Source of the DNA: Curtobacterium sp. SGAir0471
Lineage (GTDB): Bacteria > Actinomycetota > Actinomycetes > Actinomycetales > Microbacteriaceae
Direction: 5' to 3'
DNA length: 64,000 bases
Assembly: GCF_005490985.1 (NCBI RefSeq)
Contig: NZ_CP027869.1
Coordinates: 620,001 to 684,000, forward strand
The notes beneath the pieces were generated by a model. That model saw only the letters and a program-made list of their open reading frames with translations. It was not told the origin of the DNA and did not search any database. Of this stretch, positions 62,723-64,000 are shown piece after piece. The translations under genes and the position numbers were made by a program. Each line of letters begins with the position of its first letter. Position 1 is the first letter of the stretch.

Positions 62723-64000
62723 TCACCGACGCTGGGTCGGCGTGGAGCCGGTCATCGGCCCGGTGAACGATCCGGCCTCGGCTGCGGCGAGTCCGGCACG
62801 GGCCTCGAGGTCGGCCTCGCCCGAGGGCGCGGAACCGTCCTCGTCGCCGGACGATGACCCGTTGGCGGCATCGTGCTGCTCCTGCAGCGCCGAGCGCTGG
62901 CGGAGCGGCGGCACCCGGAAGAACCACGTGAGCACGAAGGCGAGCAGGATCACGCCGAGTCCGACCCAGTAGATCGTCACGGACGAGGCGTTGAAGCCCG
63001 CCATGAACGGCCGGGTGAGGCGGCTGTCGGCGCCGGTGAGGAACGAGGTGTCGTTCGTGCTGGTCGCCGCGGAGTCCGAGCTGGCACCGTCGTCGATCTT
63101 CTCCGCGAGCGCCGGCGTCAGCTCGTCGACCCAGTACGCGCGCTGCGAGGCGTTCGACCAGTCGACGGACACGGTGCCGTCCTGCACGCTCGCGTGGGCC
63201 TGCTCCGCCACCGCGTCGAGGGCAGCGGACTCGGCGCCCGGCGTGGCCGCCGCGACCTGCTGGTCGATCACGCCCTGGGCAGCGGCTGCGGGCACGGTGC
63301 CCGCGGCGACCTGCTGCTGCACGGCTGCGGTCACCTGCTGGGTGACGGCCTGGTCGGCCGCCTGCTTCGCCTGCGCCGACGCGTCGTCGAGCTGGGACTG
63401 CACGGTCTGCTGGAGCGGGGTGGTGATCGGGGCCCAGATCTTCTCGATCGCGCCCTGGTTCGCCGGCTTGCTCGCGACGGACGGGTCGAGTGCCGCGGAC
63501 AGCGCCGGCTTGAGGTCGGCCTGGTTCGCGGTGGCGCTCAGGATGTTGTTCGGCATCACCGAGAACAGGACCGACAGCAGGACGGCCGTGCCGAGCGTGC
63601 CGCCGATCTGCCGGAAGAACGTGGCCGACGACGTCGCGACGCCCATGTCCCGGGCCTCGACCGAGCCCTGGGAGGCCAGGGTCAGCGACTGCATGACCGA
63701 GCCGAGCCCGAGCCCGATGAGGAACATGCCGATCATGAGGAACCAGAGCGGCTTGTCGATCGTCATGAAGGTCAGGACGACGTAGCCGGCGGACACCAGG
63801 AACGTGCCGATGACCGGGAAGATCCGGTAGCGGCCGACCCGGGCGACGATCTGACCCGAGGTGATCGACGCGATCATCAGGCCGCCGACGAGCGGCAGCG
63901 TGGCGAAGCCGGACTCGGTCGGGGTCAGGCCGACGACGATCTGCAGGTAGAGCGGGATGGTCAGCATGGCGCCGAACATCGCGAAGCCGACCAGGAAGCC
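62723..64000 (-). CDS. DHA2-family MFS efflux transporter, 3' part (cut by window edge)
   Basis: The 425 C-terminal residues are present; the frame stays open to the right edge, so the start is outside. MFGAMLTIPLYLQIVVG, PTESGFATLP and FFRQIGGTLGTAVLLSV are near-identical to the pump at 2496-4919. It has the same Gln/Ala-rich extracytoplasmic insertion (KQAADQAVTQQVTAAVQQQV) before the last helix and an acidic tail. Together with a TetR regulator it forms a resistance-type unit. Confidence 0.88.
   Translation of the reverse strand, partial: GFLVGFAMFGAMLTIPLYLQIVVGLTPTESGFATLPLVGGLMIASITSGQIVARVGRYRIFPVIGTFLVSAGYVVLTFMTIDKPLWFLMIGMFLIGLGLGSVMQSLTLASQGSVEARDMGVATSSATFFRQIGGTLGTAVLLSVLFSVMPNNILSATANQADLKPALSAALDPSVASKPANQGAIEKIWAPITTPLQQTVQSQLDDASAQAKQAADQAVTQQVTAAVQQQVAAGTVPAAAAQGVIDQQVAAATPGAESAALDAVAEQAHASVQDGTVSVDWSNASQRAYWVDELTPALAEKIDDGASSDSAATSTNDTSFLTGADSRLTRPFMAGFNASSVTIYWVGLGVILLAFVLTWFFRVPPLRQRSALQEQHDAANGSSSGDEDGSAPSGEADLEARAGLAAAEAGSFTGPMTGSTPTQRR

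Overview
The window reads as chromosomal DNA of a very GC-rich actinobacterium. Dense genes with GTG/ATG starts, 1-4 bp stop/start overlaps, GGAGG-type ribosome sites and codon use ending almost always in G or C suggest Microbacteriaceae. Curtobacterium or a close plant/leaf-litter relative is the best guess, but it rests on protein style and gene content, not on a marker gene. About 60 protein genes and one tRNA-Gln(UUG) are supported. No rRNA, CRISPR array, insertion sequence or prophage was seen.

Layout. 0.1-7.1 kb: a membrane protein, a solitary DNA methyltransferase, a DHA2-type efflux pump, phosphoglucomutase and a small gene under a palindromic promoter. 7.2-11.7 kb: two leftward overlapping gene sets (glycosyltransferase / DUF2064 / methyltransferase, and MTA phosphorylase / sugar-nucleotide epimerase) that may form one biosynthetic cluster. 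11.9-14.6 kb: a four-gene overlapping molybdenum-cofactor operon (moeA-moaC-moaB-moaE). 14.7-20 kb: housekeeping and hypothetical genes, including an ABC-F protein and a MarR/VOC pair. 20.1 kb: tRNA-Gln. 20.5-28.8 kb: a catabolic island (sialidase-fold protein, SLC13-type permease, stand-alone VOC domain, DapA-family lyase, aldo/keto reductase, acid-sugar kinase, PdxA2-type dehydrogenase, DeoR regulator). 28.9-32.9 kb: SDR/XRE divergent pair, then amidase plus TetR.

33.1-40.6 kb is a coherent C4-dicarboxylate/gluconeogenesis block: a DctA-type symporter, GTP-dependent PEP carboxykinase and a GapB-type GAPDH lie in one tight leftward operon, with a CitA/DcuS-type two-component system divergent to it. 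40.7-41.2 kb encodes a BLUF blue-light sensor. 41.7-47.8 kb is a LacI-regulated ABC sugar uptake operon ending in a cytoplasmic GH32 fructosidase. 47.8-59.7 kb holds an FNT channel, a very large secreted GH81 beta-1,3-glucanase, MTA/SAH nucleosidase, a 32-residue membrane protein, Kup, a DUF808 protein and a secreted GH16-like enzyme. 59.7-64 kb holds small genes, a two-gene nucleotidyltransferase/HEPN-type toxin-antitoxin candidate with twin operators, a TetR regulator and the cut-off 3' part of a second DHA2 pump.

The two strongest leads for something not well described are the 20.5-28.8 kb acid-sugar island and the 60.9-62.0 kb wHTH-nucleotidyltransferase/HEPN pair. A third is the MTA-phosphorylase/epimerase/glycosyltransferase cluster at 7.2-11.7 kb. 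Most intergenic ends are closed by long GC hairpins, several of which share the outer arm GACGGGAGGC and form a dispersed palindrome family. All functional calls come from reading motifs by eye, with no database search.
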